This document shows positions 9,405 to 22,101 of a stretch of 64,000 bases of DNA, in pieces. The notes below the pieces were generated by a model. It had not been told where the DNA came from and searched no databases. It saw only the letters and a program-made list of their open reading frames with translations. The first letter of the stretch is position 1. Every line of letters starts with the position of its first letter. Made by a program: the position numbers and the translations under genes. The stretch comes from Pezizomycotina sp. ARF18. Its lineage: Eukaryota > Ascomycota. The stretch lies in the NCBI GenBank assembly GCA_002224055.1, contig AZLU01000048.1, positions 170,252 to 234,251 on the forward strand. The letters run 5' to 3'.

Positions 9405-12252
9405 CTTTATCTTCGGACTGTCGAGGGCCTCTCCAGGGGCAGGGGAAATTGTCGCGCTGACGTTTGCGCCACCCGCCGACCTCCATCGGAAACCAATCGA
9501 CCCGCTTCGTACGCACTGGAAATTCCGAATGGAGAATGGAAAACCCTCGGAAGGAGGGAACTAGGACGCTGGTGTACACGAGAATAGATACGGATCGACC
9601 TCTGTAGCGTTTGAAGTATTTCGCTCTCGGAGATCTCTTTTTGCTAAAAAAAAAAAACTTCATAATTCTAGGTCGAATATCTACTCGCCTCTCCGTTTTT
9701 CTTCCTACTGTCTGATTAAAAATTCAAGCTTCAGCACCTGAACTCAAATGCTCAATCATACTGAGTCAAGTAACTCACATTCAAAACCCCCTGGAAAATA
9801 TATCGACGATATTATGGGGGATATTCCGATAGGCAGCGGAAACTAGGTCTCCAGACGAAGGATTGCTTTTGGAACAATTCTGCGACGCTATACTCCTTCC
9901 CAATGTTGCTTTCGTGAAAGACTCCGATTACCTGCCAGTTCTTCTGGTGTGTGGAAATAAAAGATCTCTCTGAATCATTGATCTCCTAACTCTCAATATA
10001 GATACATGAGGGTCGTCCTACAATACATTATTTACATGGAGAAGCGAAGAAATAATAACTAGGAGACACGCTGTTCATTCTACTATAAAATACATAGTTT
10101 CCAAGTTCGGAGAAATTTTATTGAACAGGGAGAGAGAGAGAGAACGATACACTTCGTTGTACATAGTCACTAACGCCAGCAACCTAAAATACCCCAAACC
10201 CTGATGGTATACTATCACAGCAGCTTTTTCCCCTCTTTGAAGAAAATCCGTAGTCGTAAATTCAAACAAAAAAGCGAACAGGCTATTAAAAAATCCTGAA
10301 ATCTAGTCGCTCGAAAAAAATAAAGAGCAAAAAATAAAGGTAAATTCCCTCTACTTCACCCACGTAAGGAAAGGAGACATAGAACAACTCATTGATAGCC
10401 TCGTGAAGGAAATTTCTTTTTTTCTTTTTTGCTCTGAGTATTATAGGGTAGATGAATGAAAAGTCGTGCATCGATGAAGTTACTGTCAGCATCGCTACGT
10501 GAACCCTCTTGATAACGGTGCCGTACTATTATATATTTTTTTTTTTTTCGGTAAAAAAAAAAAAAAAAAAAAAGAGAGAATATTCCCAATGGCTAAACAA
10601 GGAAAGATAGTAATAAATCGTAGGTAACAGATGTTTATACATTTTTGAAACGCCAAGAACTGTCAATGAAGAAGAATCAACATAGATGAGGAAGAAGGAC
10701 AGAATTGAAGACGCCATCTTTCGGTGATTTCAAGAAGTGGCAACTCAAAATTTCTGTGCACAAATACCTAGGGTGTGGCGGTTTCGGATCGAAGGGGCGT
10801 TGCTGACCGCAAATGTTCAAAACAGGTCTGATCTTGAAGAGATTTTAGGTCGTGATAACCGCTAATTAGACGTTTTGGAATGCTGTAGGATGAAATTACT
10901 ATGTAGTCGCAATTGGATTTCGCATCGTATATATGACAAGGTACTCATGTATCTAGCATTGTGGAATGCTTGTGATCACCTCGCGTCGTAGTATAATACA
11001 ATACTATGCTGATTTTGATACAAATTCTAGAGATCGAAATGATAACGATGATTATATTGTTTGTTGCAAAAAGGAACAACAGCTTTGCAGAGCTGGTACC
11101 CACAGGCAGCGACCTTTCCATAGGGTGCCATCTCGTCAATCCTCTCCACTTTACCGTCTATTCAACAGCCGTTTGGATCCGAACCTTGTGGCCGCTTCCC
11201 CGTTTTGTTGATGGTGTAGACAATGTTTGGGATTCGGTCAGTAGACGGACCCTAGACAAGATTCGTACAAAGAGGTTCGGGGCTGCCTTTCGCTCCTTGG
11301 ACCTATAGGACCTATACGTGACCGTGCAAATGCTACGCACGTCATCACAATGAAACGGAGCGGATGACGCCCTAGAAGGCTCTCCTTACCAGCTTGGATG
11401 GAATCTCCGAACAAGGCGCGTGGATAGACGAAATGATGCAATATATACGTACACTCAGCGCTGGAATCCGATGGAACATTCTGCTAACTGCACAAAGTGA
11501 GTAGGGGCGATATATATCCAGAACCTTCCATACGGACAATAAAGGCAGTCTAATCGCGGTATCGGTGGCTTGGAGGTGCCCCCAGCTCATGCCTTACGGA
11601 GGAGACACAACGCGGTGTATAACCTCCGCTACCCTAAAATATATAGAAATGTACACAATCCTGTAGATCTGCTCCATGAGTGTACTTTGAAGCCCTCCCA
11701 GGGTCGCTTTCTCTGTTAGGATAGAATAGTCTGAAAGAATATTCAAGTAGGGGCGGAGGTAAGGCGGTAAATGCCAGCTGGCGGCTAAAAAAAAAAAAAA
11801 AAAGTTTTTTTCCAACCTCTACAACACGTTCACAGCTATCACCGCACGGTCGGCGTGGGCGCCGACTATAAAATGAATTATTTCGCAGGCGGACCCCAAT
11901 CTCTTCTCCATTTTTTATTTTCGACATCAACGCAAACAATCAGCGAGAGCGGAAAAAAGTCATCTGCCTCTTGTATCAACTTCATCAACTCCATATTATC
12001 TACGCGTCACTCATCCCGAGAGCATCTTCCAGATGTCAGAGTTCACTTGTGGTTATCGGGACTACGCGTTTGCAGATGGAGGGTCGAAGAAAGCTCCTGT
12101 CGAACACCTGAGTTGATGCCCTTCAGCTACTAGTATCTCATATACAGCTAAGTATATCCCCACTCTTTTGAGTCTCCATCTCTCTTTTCTTTCTTTATCA
12201 AGAGCTTCATCATCATCATTCTCCGTCGTTTCCTTTTAAGTTTAGGCTCGAC
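9405..12252. other. long non-coding stretch rich in homopolymers
   Basis: No recognisable gene. It holds poly-T/poly-A runs (9645-9657, the inverted pair at 10536-10573, 11788-11803) and several 60-100-codon frames without homology, e.g. 11006-11308 (+) and 11634-11939 (-). Confidence 0.4.
10536..10573. repeat. inverted homopolymer T13-CGGT-A21
   Basis: Thirteen T (10536-10548), the four bases CGGT, then 21 A (10553-10573). As DNA or RNA this can fold into a 13-bp A/T hairpin with a 4-nt loop. Confidence 0.85.
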
Positions 12253-12311
12253 GCTAACTTGCTTGAATGCTCTACCTTCTCCATATATAGATCCGATTGT
12301 TCCAACCACAC
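12253..12311 (-). repeat. degenerate direct repeat, unit 1
   Basis: This 59-nt unit aligns without gaps to 12598-12656 with 13 mismatches by eye. On the complement both units encode similar peptides: VWLEQSDLYMEKVEHSSKL here and VWLEQPDLYVKTVKYLNKL in the other. That suggests two decayed copies of one coding exon on the minus strand. The protein family was not recognised. Confidence 0.6.
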
Positions 12312-12597
12312 GATTTCCAACCATGCTCATGGCAGTGGTATTCTAGCGAGAGCACCTCCTCACGCGGCGTGACGAAGTATGCACTAGCTCTGCCTTGGAA
12401 ATCACATGTTTGGAGATGGAAGTTTGATGAAGACTCCTGCCAATCAGCTAGGTGGATGACATCGAGCTGCCCGCACCTCATTGATAGTTGAGTAATCTCG
12501 GTACCACTTCTTGCTCTTCACTTGCTTAGCTCCTGCTCTATCAACACCGTCGACGTCATCAACCTCCGTCGATTCGCGTCCAAGAACAAGATCAGAT

Positions 12598-12656
12598 GCT
12601 AATTTGTTGAGATACTTTACCGTCTTCACATACAGATCTGGTTGTTCCAACCACAC
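12598..12656 (-). repeat. degenerate direct repeat, unit 2
   Basis: Partner of 12253-12311. It lies in a 70-codon minus-strand frame (12444-12656) whose continuation is acidic (ESTEVDDVDGVDRAG). No complete gene could be built around it. Confidence 0.55.
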
Positions 12657-13343
12657 ACTCCCAAGGTGCTCACCTCCTACGGTGGTACTGTGAGCTACCG
12701 CGGAAGCTTACCGACAGGCCGTGTCCCTCGCGAAGAGGCACCTCCCTCCGCGGTTAGCGGACAACCCATGCTCAGTTTATGCCTTCGAAGCATCCCCATG
12801 CATGTCCACAGGATGCATAAATACCCGGTTGAAGCCCAACACCGGTACAACTCCTCCCCACCTTGAGAGGAGTGAGGAATGCTTGCTATACCTTTCGCCA
12901 AGCCACGCATGCCGCACGGAATTATCTATTAAAACAAAAGAATTCTTTTTTTTTTGCTGACCGGTTTGCACCAAGGGCTCGCAACCCTACTACGCCAGCA
13001 AAATCTACCTCCTGCTATACAAAATTACCAGCTAGTAGTCGGTGACTGCTATTTCCATAAAACGTATTTTTTTTTTTTTTTTTTTTTCATTCCTTCTCCG
13101 GCAATTCTCCACAGGCGGCCACCATAAAAGCAGCAATTCTTTTCTCCTCGTTGGCTTCTTTCTCTCCCCACAACAAATCGTCAGAAAAAGAAATTTTCAC
13201 TACTTCAAACGATCGTCAACCGTCAACTAATCCTGCAACGACGAAAAAATTCCCCCACTCTTCAAAAAACTCCTTTCTCCTTCGTCTTGAACAGCTTGTT
13301 AATATCTTTTATAAATCTCGTTTATTGAAAAAAAGTATTCAAA
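12657..13343. other. intergenic before the 13.3-kb gene
   Basis: No gene recognised. It contains a T-run of 21 at 13067-13087 and pyrimidine-rich sequence leading to the ATG at 13344, a common fungal promoter/leader composition. Confidence 0.35.
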
Positions 13344-14908
13344 ATGCGCGAACTGAGATCTCACAAGAAGACCCAGGGCGACGCCGTCCCGGAGGCTGCC
13401 AATGCGGTCCCTGCTGCCCCCAATCTGCGTGCGTCGAAAAGAGCTGCTGCGAGCTCAGCCTCCAGCGCCCCGGAGAACAAGAAGACCAAACCTGTTCACA
13501 AGGAGAGGATTCTTCCGTCGAAAACCTCCGTTCCCGAGTTTAAAGGAACTCTGGTCAACGGGGACAATCCTCCAGACTTCATTTACGATGAGAAGGCCGA
13601 AACGGAGTCAAACAACACCAGCTCAAAATCTACGCCTTCGAACTTGTCTTCTGTAGGTTCAATCCTGCCCCTGTCGATTTCTCAATATTTCCGTAGCATT
13701 TCAATATACAGCTTTTTTTTTTCTTGTTCGTAACCTTTCGTGAAACGTCAAAACCTTAGGCGCCTTTTTTTTTTGCTAACATACTCCGGCGATTCCTTTT
13801 TCCCCTAACAGTCTTCTTCGGCCTTAACTTGTGGCTGTCAATGAGAAGTACCCAGTGCTCAACCATGTGTCGAAGCCCGCTAGGAGTGGCCTTCCTCCAT
13901 GGGGCCGACGAAGCCGATAAGCACAGTTGGCTTACGCTGGTGTTTGGCATGGGCGGCGCGACCCGCCTCAGTAAGGCAGCGCACGAGGCGATCAAACGTC
14001 TGTTTCGTGCCGGACGGTTTACCCCGTTAAGCTTTCAGGATATACGGATGAGATCGCCATCAAATTTGGGTATAAATCTAACAAGATTAAGATCCAAAAG
14101 CCTGCGGAAGTCTTATCGGCAAAGACGGACAAGTTCAAGTTCGATCTTTCGGCAAGACCTTCAAGGTTCCCTACAAGCCGTCGTTTCCGGGAGACCAGAA
14201 GCGCATGGAGGCGCTTGTTAGTGAAATTGTAAGTTGAATAAAAAAAAAAAAAAAACAAAGCCATCCAATTACAACCCTGGTTTCCTGCCATTCTATCTTC
14301 CACCTTGTCCGCGCAGAAAAAAAGATTCATTCCTTTCTTCTCTCTAATTCTTAAAATCGTCTCCGATTTCTTCCGGCGCTAACTCCCTCAATCTACTCAC
14401 AGCCTTACGAACGCGCGAAATGGAACCTCCTGAACGCCGGTATGCTTGCCGAAGTCCTCCTGAAGCTCTCGGAAATGATCTGCGACAAACCTTATAAGAA
14501 GCCTTTCGCCGGCTTCATGTTGTACCGCTTCGAAGAAATCTTCGCGGCGTTCGATGCAATGCTCTCTGAGATTCAAACGGGCATCAAAGACATCAAAGGC
14601 AAGCAGGAGAAGAAGGAGGTTACCATTCTCTGGGAGGAGCAAATGATTCGCTACCACTTTATGCGAGTTGCTTCTCAAGGGCCAAAGGCATTGGAAGGCG
14701 GTTCTTAAGGATAAGGAGATTAGAATGATGGGAGGGTCGAGAACACCGACGGTGAGGTCGGACAGCAGGAACTCGAAATCAACAACGACGAGCCAGAGAA
14801 GAAAGAAGATGAGCCCATGTACGAGATGAGAAGTACATTTCCGAGAACAGGGATCTCGACTTCGAAGCCGACTTCGACGCGGACGACGAGGACTAGTACG
14901 AGGAGTAA
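13344..14908 (+). CDS. unrecognised multi-copy family, best-preserved member (three exons, frame slips)
   Basis: The ATG at 13344 opens MRELRSHKKTQGDAV, then an Ala/Ser/Lys-rich low-complexity segment (KRAAASSASSAPENKKTK). Exon 1 ends at 13652 (donor GTAGGT, phase 0). Exon 2 starts at about 13812 (CTAACAG) and holds FLHGADEADKHSWLTLVFG and GGATRLSKAAHEAIKRLFRAG; one slip later it reads YTDEIAIKFGYKSNKIKIQK, then GKTFKVPYKPSFPGDQKRME up to a GTAAGT at about 14228. Exon 3 (from 14402) is PYERAKWNLLNAGMLAEVLL, YRFEEIFAAFDAMLSEI and KEVTILWEEQMIRYHF, ending in an acidic tail and TAA at 14906-14908, with a slip and one TAG near the end. Pieces of exons 1, 2 and 3 and of the 3' flank recur in scrambled, degenerate form at 38.3-41.3 kb. 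I do not recognise the family. The basic N-terminus and acidic C-terminus suggest a nuclear or nucleic-acid role, as inference only. Confidence 0.55.
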
Positions 14909-16029
14909 ACGGTAAAACGGACCTGAAAAAAACTTGAAAAATATATGCAAATAACACCCCGATAGTATATACTTTCTTCCTTCTCCCGTTCTTATCATGT
15001 ACTTCAATCCTACTCTCTTTTTTTTCCCTCCACATCGTCTTTCACGGATTTTCACTTCTTATCTTACACATCGGTTTTTTTCATTCACGCATTTTTACTT
15101 TTTTCTTTTTTTTTCATTGTTTCATCTTTTTGTTTTTTAAATCGCGAAATCGGGAACAGGTACCGGATAGGTCCGACTTTGTATTTAAAACTTTTTTTTT
15201 CTTTTAGGGATGTATTACTCCAAAATTAAAGATGATCACGATATACCTCCCTCTCTTTAGAAAGGAGGGGACTTTTTTGTGATCCTTTATATGTATTGTC
15301 TTTATTGTTTCTTCATGATTATACGTGGATATACGAGATCATCAACGATGGGTGAAGAGGTTTCGATGAGGTAGGTATACGTGTACTTGCAGAGATTGAG
15401 CGTAGACGGCGAAGCACGTGCGCCCTTCGTATACGGTACGATGTTCAGTTTTTCGTCGTTTATATAATTGCTCTACCCTACTGTTCCCCGTACGTCAAGG
15501 TCTACCGTATACCTACCTCTACAAGCAATTCGTTCGTGACAATGGTGACGGACGTACAGCCCCGTCTACCTCCAAGCGACTAACGATTAGCTAGCAATGT
15601 ACATATTCTATATATTTTTTTCCGTACAACTCGCCTCTAAAATTAGTAAGTCTCCACCGTCAACGAAAATAAGGTATTTTTGAGAATATTTTCCACAACG
15701 CAACGACTCCCGCACTCGACCTCATCGTCTTTCTCGTTGTCTACAATTTGCTTTCCTCAAAAGGTACCTTCTTGTTATCCCTTTTACTTCCCCAATATCA
15801 AACCATCCATTTTCATTTCTCTTTTTGCATAATTCTTTATTTCATTTTTGGGTATTTAAACCATTCTCTGAAATTGCAACTACGTCAACCGTAATTCTTT
15901 CTATCGTACATTTTTTTATACTTACATACATTCTCCAACCTCAATCATCTTTCACGATTATTAACGTTTACACTCTGAGTCCTTATCAAATAAAGAGAGG
16001 AGGCATCGTCGTCAAGCGGTAAGGCTCCG
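14909..16029. other. 3' flank and intergenic
   Basis: The first ~110 bp after the stop is repeated at about 38330-38440 (see findings). The rest is T/A-rich without a recognised gene. Confidence 0.45.
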
Positions 16030-19000
16030 ATGATTTCTAGGTCTCGTCTTTGTGGCCTTGGGCAGGTACCCGATTGTTTAAGTAAATGCATCGTCTTAGT
16101 TGCGCTAACCTTCTTCCATCTTTTTTTTTTTTTTTTTTTTTTCCATCACAGGCGATGTGTCTTTCGCGAAACGAAGAGCGATTCCAGGATTTCAGCAAGT
16201 CGACTTTTGCGATCCTCTTCTTCGGGACCCTCATCGAGGCAGTCAAGAAGCCGACTACGGGTGGTGCTGGCGTTGATCGCCAAAGTGGTTGGCGTCCGTG
16301 AAGAGTTAGTCGACGTCTTGAAGTCCAACTCCAAACCACTTCTGGAACTGGCTGAGGATTTCCGGCGATTCCACAAAGATCGAAGTCTGCGTATTTCTAC
16401 TTTCTACGAAACGAAGGAGACGACGGTGAAAAGAGAGTACGGGGCATTGAGGTGAAGGCTCTCCAAGCTGTGGTAAGTTTGAACTATCGAAGAAAAGTAA
16501 TAACTTGACAGGGTAAGGAGTCAGATGATGGAGATAGAAAGAGTGAGTGGGGGAAAGAAAAAAAAATGCGAGAATGAAAGGATGATGATACGAAATCCTT
16601 GATCGCTAACACTCGAGTTAGATCGTCCAAAACATTCTGCGCTTCTGAATTTGGGCGATGAGGAGCAGAATCCCATGGATCGGGATCATAATAGTCTTTG
16701 TAGATTTCCTGAGTCTGAGGCCGGGATTATGATAAAGTACAAACTACCCTGGAAAGTTTTGTTCTCGCTGCCCGGCTTCGGTGGGGGCTCGCTTTCCCGC
16801 AGGTGGGTTATTGGTCTAAAGCACTAGTTGTGGAAGCATGTAGTTAATTTCACCCCTGACTAGAAACTAAAATTTCCAATGTCTCAAAGACTTACGCGGA
16901 GCTACCGATCCGCAGTGGACAAAGAAAGAATTATGTGCAGCAAGGACGCTCTGCAAGAAGACCTGTGTGCATGGTTTTTAACGATTCAAGACTTCAAGAA
17001 TTGGCGAGAGTATGATAATACCGCCTTCCCTGGATCAAGGGCGATCCTGGCAAAGGCAAACAATAATGATGATGGGCCCGATAAACATATGAGAGCCATA
17101 TCAACAAAACGGGAATTCTCGCTTTCTTCTTCTGTCAAGCAGCGGATCCAGGTCAAACAATGCGCTATCCGTTCTCCGAGGCTTAGCTTATCAACTGGTG
17201 GAACAAAAGAACCCTCTTGCCCGGCACGTTGAAAATATCACAATATATCCGGAAAGGACCTATTTGGGGGCCAAAACGCTTTTACGGCCCTTTCCACGAT
17301 CCTGTCGATATCTTACAGGATTCAAGTCTTCGGAGGGTATATCTGATGATAGACGCTCTGGACGAATGCGAGGCCGATTGAAAGGGCTGCTGAGACTCAT
17401 CACGATGAATATATCTAAGGCGTATTCTTCCGGTCCTGTGGTCAAATGGATAGTATCCAGCCGCAATAGAGTCGACATCGAGGAAGAGCTACACGGGTTC
17501 GAGGTACATTATCTTAGTCTCGAATTGATGCCGCCATATCTCCCACGCCGTGAACGCATTTATCGATTTCAAGGTCTCAGAACTGGAGAGGAAGAAGCGA
17601 TGTAATAATATCTCCGAGAGATCAAGTAGTACCTACGTGATAACTCGGAGGAAACATTCTTTGGGTAGCATTAGTGTGTAAGACTGGAAAAGTATCAAGA
17701 GCTGGCAGGCTTATGTCCGCCCTTAAGTGTTTCCCTCGCGGTCTAAAACCGCTTTACGAGCGCATTCTTGATCAGGTTTTCAACCCAGGCGTGAAGAGGA
17801 GCAGAAAATGATGAGCACGCCGAGTACATCGAAGAGGAGATCCAGAAATGTAGGAAGATCATATCCACCGTCACCCTGACACATCGCCCTTTAAGTGCTG
17901 ATGAGTTGCCCGCATTGCTGGTCTTCTGGATGAAAGTCGAGAATCTTTGACGGAGCTGTTGCAGATGTGTGCTTCCTTCGTTATTCTCCGAGATGGATAA
18001 TCACTTCGCCCATCAGTCGGCGAGAGATTACTTCACAACGGCAACGGATCCAGGGTATTTACATCGACCCTAGCGGAGGAGCACTCCGGTATCGCGACTC
18101 GTTCTACATTACTGATGTCAAAAAGGCTAAGAAAAGATATCTGTTGCCTCCGGCACCCAGGTACGAGGGTTTAATCAAATCTTTCGTCGGAACTCGGATA
18201 CGCATGCTGCCACTGGACGGATCACCTCCGAGACGCGCATGAACTATTTGGGACCACCCCAGCCTTTCGATAGCGCAGCAGTTGATAATTCCTCCGAGTT
18301 CATTTGCTTCACCGGCTTGAGGCACTCAGCTTGGTGGGATGATGGGGAGGAGTGCGTCGATGCTTCAGACCTTAGGGTCAATTATCAATGTAAGCTATTA
18401 ATAAATCGGTGTATGCTCTTGTTTTAAAGGTAGTTTCTAACCAATGGTTCCCTATCTAGGTAGATACCTGAAGATTCGATATTATTGGACTTCGTCTCCG
18501 ACGCACTCAGACACGTCCTCAATCATAGAACAGTCATTGAGATGGCGCCACTTCGGACAACTCTCTCCTCTATGTTCTTCAGCCCTGCACTGAGCATTGT
18601 AAGAACAGAAATTTCAACATTATATACTGGCATGGATTGATGGCTATCCTGGTGTTGAAGAGAATTGGAGTGCCTGTTTGCAGGTACTGGAAGGAGAAGA
18701 ATTATTCGTGCGGGCTCTTGTGTTTTCAGCGACAGCGGGTTACTTGCCTCAGCAAGCGTGGATGGAGCCCTAATGGTCTGGGATGTAAACACCGGGACTT
18801 TGTTTGCGGAAGTAAACGACATTGAGCATCACGATCCTTCCGATTTAACAGCACTCGGGAAACTAACATTAGCATTCTCGCCAGAGGAAAGCAGGTAGCA
18901 GTTTCACTAGAGTGTGGGACAACTGTGATATACGATATCACATTTAGATCCGCGCATCTGAGTTGGAAGTACACACACTGTGGAGGCCGAAGAGCGACGC

Positions 19001-20263
19001 TTTAACCTTCTCCCTGATGGCGATGCTGGCGGCGGTCAATCAGCAAATCGGGGTACTTAACGTAATCAACACATTTACAGGCATCACGCATAAGATGCTC
19101 GATCTTCGTTGTGACTGTGTAAAGGAGATCTCCCCTCTTCCGATGGACGGCGAATGGTATCAGCATGTAAAAATCGATAAGTTTGTGGACTTGAACACTG
19201 GAGACGAACTGAAGTATAGCTCAATATCAGCTGAAAGTAGGGTCGGGAAAGTTTCGCTGTCTTCCGATGGTAAACTACTCGCGTTGTCAAAGCCTAGCGG
19301 AATTCATATTTGGGACGTCTGTACCTGGACAGAGACCTATTGCTGTGCAAACTGCCACAATTCCTGGTTAGGGATCTAGCGTTCTCACCAAACGGCCAGT
19401 TTCTTGCCTCAACTTGTGATAATACCCGAGTTCAACTTTGGAACACAGCTACAGGAGTCCAACTTACTACATTCAAGCATCCGCCTCCTGTCAGAGAATT
19501 TATGACGTTGACTGGTCCATTAGCTTTCTCGCCGGATGGTAAGCTACTTGCATCGGCTCCAAATGATCATGCGCTTCGTATCTGGGGTGTTAATTCTAAA
19601 AGAATCGCGAAGTCAACATTTGAAGAGGGCCTAGGGGATGTCAGTGCGATAGCAGTGTCATCTGACGGTCTCTTGTTCGGGTTTGCGACAAGAAAGGAGG
19701 TGCGATTATGGCACGCTGGAATCATGTGGAGTATGCTAAGGTACAAGGTTCTGCAAGGAATTCCCCCCATGGCCGTCTCATTGAATCCTCCACGCTGTGC
19801 AATAGCGTCAGGGACTAGGAATTGCTCAATTGAGATATGGGATCTGACAACTGAATCTCATTTTCCAGCGTTAATTTAAGGTGTCATGAGCAGCAGTGGC
19901 CTGGAGACCAGGTAAGTTTTTTGACATTCTCACGGACGTAGACTTCTTGCTTCTGCGAGAGTCACTGACATCGATGTCTGGGATATGCCTACCGGCACGA
20001 AACATGTCACGCTTACGCATCCCGTCTTCGAGAAATTTATCAACGGTTTCAGTAGCCTAGACTTTTCATCAGATGGTAGCAGCTTAGTTTCAGTTCACCC
20101 GTGCGTGACTCATCCACGGAATACCCCAACTTTAAGAGGCTCTTCCCACATCTGGCCCAGAAAACTTGAACCGGATCTCGAGCTCAACTTGAAAGCGTTG
20201 TTCTCTCATGATGAAATGTTTTTGTGCACGGAATGGGGGCCAGTTTACATGTTGGCATGTTAG
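16030..20263 (+). pseudogene. NLR: SesB-like lipase - NACHT - WD40, many frameshifts
   Basis: Three domains follow in NLR order. (1) 16146-16790: SesB-like alpha/beta hydrolase remnant. STFAILFFG is followed, one frame over, by TPHRGSQEADYG; then ELVDVLKSNSKPLLELAEDF; a later exon has HSALLNLGDE and DRDHNSLCRF with the expected catalytic His. The serine-nucleophile end is poorly preserved. (2) 16880-18420: NACHT. DALQEDLCAWFLTIQDFKNW; Walker A WIKGDPGKGK at 17031-17060 with the frame broken immediately after; Walker B LMIDALDECEAD at 17343-17375; VVKWIVSSRN; LTHRPLSADELPALLV; HQSARDYFTT. (3) 18690-20263: WD40 repeats, e.g. SGLLASASVDGALMVWDVNT, DGKLLALSKPSGIHIWDV, NGQFLASTCDNTRVQLWNTA, DGKLLASAPNDHALRIWGV, CAIASGTRNCSIEIWDL. 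Proteins of this plan control heterokaryon incompatibility in related fungi. At least eight frame changes make it a pseudogene unless the assembly is faulty. Confidence 0.8.
16121..16142 (+). repeat. T22 homopolymer
   Basis: Twenty-two consecutive T, followed by CCATCACAG; it may be the polypyrimidine tract of an intron acceptor in the NLR pseudogene. Confidence 0.8.
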
Positions 20264-21434
20264 CCCGCCGGCTCTCAGCCCTTCGCCATACCTCGAATCG
20301 CGGGTCAGTGGGTGCTATTTGGGAGTGAATCACTTCTCTGGCTCCCCATAACTTCGTCCCGCTTCCCCATGCGATTATATCGTCGCGAACGAGAATATTC
20401 TAATAATCCGCATGAGTCAAAGCACGTTTTAATTTTCAAGTTCGATCTAGAAGCATCAAAGCAGATATAAGTCCTTATAAGCTTATCATATATAACCTAC
20501 GATTTATATCGCCCTTGATATTTCTACCATCTATCTAACTGCCTAAACGGCGCTCGTTTATGTATACTAAATAAAATCGAATCATTATTTTTACAGATTA
20601 AACCATGGGATATACCGGACGAAAGCAACGCAGAGATAGCTTGCAATGAAGATATATCGAATCCCCCGCAGCTAACTTATAATAAAGATGCCTTCCTCTA
20701 ATAAGTAGCAGACTAGATCAAGAATATACCTGTGGAGACCTCGGATGCTCCGAGTGGAGTGTCCCATGGCGATCTCAGTTTCACCAAGCCGGTCCAACTC
20801 TAAATCAACCAGAGAGTGTGAAGAGATGTCTAGAGAAGGATGGGAAGGAAATTGAGTTCCTCCAAGCTGGTCCAACTCTAGATCAAGTGAAAATAGCGAA
20901 GGGATCCAGGAGAGAACGAAAAGATACGGACATTACAAACTTATGTCCTCTTCTTTGACGAAGGACGAGCCGATAAAAGGTCATGATCAAAAGAAAACCG
21001 CACCAGGATCCTCAAGCGAATACGTTAAAGGAGCTGCACGCCGAGGGCATTCGTGGTAATGATGTCATTTTGAAGAGTCGACGGATTTCTGCGATTACTA
21101 AGAATGTCAGAATATATCTAATCTCTCTCTGTGTCTATCTCTCTATTTTTATCCTTTTTTTTTTTCCTTTCTCTCTTTTCTTTCCGCGCCGAAGGTTATA
21201 CTCTTATCGCGGCGGGCAAGTTTATAGATAGTATTTCATTTTTCTTTACACCCATAATACTTTAACTTTTCATCATATTCTTAATTTCTCAGGAGAAGAA
21301 CTTTTAAAAAAAGCACAGTATCGATTACTTCGCCTAGTACATAGTATATATATAAGGCAATTTTTGCTAGAGTATAGTCGAGCTTGATGTAGACTAGAAA
21401 GAGAGTTGAGTTTGATTATATGTTAGTTTAAGAA
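20264..21434. other. intergenic with short internal repeat
   Basis: No gene recognised. A 24-bp near-repeat (CCAAGCYGGTCCAACTCTA) occurs at about 20779 and 20862. The rest is AT-rich. Confidence 0.4.
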
Positions 21435-21566
21435 TCAGACCCCAATGTAAGGGATAATAGGCTTTGCGAAAGATGAATACGTTCGCTTCGCGCGGAGCTC
21501 CTTAAGTTGCCAATCCAAGACAGGAAGAACCTTTTCCGACGAAGGATCTTGAACGTTGGCGGACAT
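21435..21566 (-). CDS. possible 43-residue protein
   Basis: The complement ATG at 21566 opens a 43-codon frame (MSANVQDPSSEKV ... AKPIIPYIGV), hydrophilic with a hydrophobic end. The frame is open upstream through a (CAA)9 tract, so the ATG may be internal or the upstream part may be leader. No family recognised; it may not be a gene. Confidence 0.25.
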   Translation of the reverse strand: MSANVQDPSSEKVLPVLDWQLKELRAKRTYSSFAKPIIPYIGV

Positions 21567-21644
21567 GGTTATCAGAGAATATGGGTTTGGTCCCACGATT
21601 ACTTTTATAGATCGTATTGTGTGTAATCCCCTATAAGGTTGTGT

Positions 21645-21671
21645 TTGTTGTTGTTGTTGTTGTTGTTGTTG
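21645..21671. repeat. (GTT)9 microsatellite
   Basis: Nine consecutive GTT/TTG units. On the complement it would code for polyglutamine in a frame leading to the small ORF ending at 21435. Confidence 0.85.
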
Positions 21672-21840
21672 ACGAGTGGTTATGGAGAGAAAGTATGGAG
21701 TGGTTACTGGATATGGGGCGTTGGATAAAGATTGCAGTATTAGGGTCAACGTAGAGGTAAATTCCTGATAAATCTCGTTCTACCTATTAGTAAATAGTAA
21801 TATTCCGCAATGAAGTTCAAGAATTGGCGCTAACGTATGT

Positions 21841-21857
21841 GGTGGTGGTGGTGGTGT
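21841..21857. repeat. (GGT)n microsatellite
   Basis: Short run of GGT/GTG units. Confidence 0.7.
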
Positions 21858-22101
21858 TTTTAGTAGTGAGGGGTGATAGAAATGAGGAAGCAGATAATCG
21901 GTGTGGCTGCCTCTAGTTGCTCAGTATGCGTCGGTGTTGCCACCGCTGTTACCTGGTTCTACGGAGCGCCTAGACACGATGAGAAGAAAATTAACTGAAA
22001 TCGGTTACAGGGTCTTATCCACGCCTGGTCTTTGTTCCACGTGTTGCTATTGTATGTGTACCTGAGGTGGACTGTTGAAGCTCGTCGTGGGGGGGGGTTT
22101 C

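Noticed and set aside
15980-16080. tRNA-like text (GTCGTCAAGCGGTAAGGC)
   Set aside because: It looks like an A box, but no B box or acceptor stem pairing follows at the right distance.
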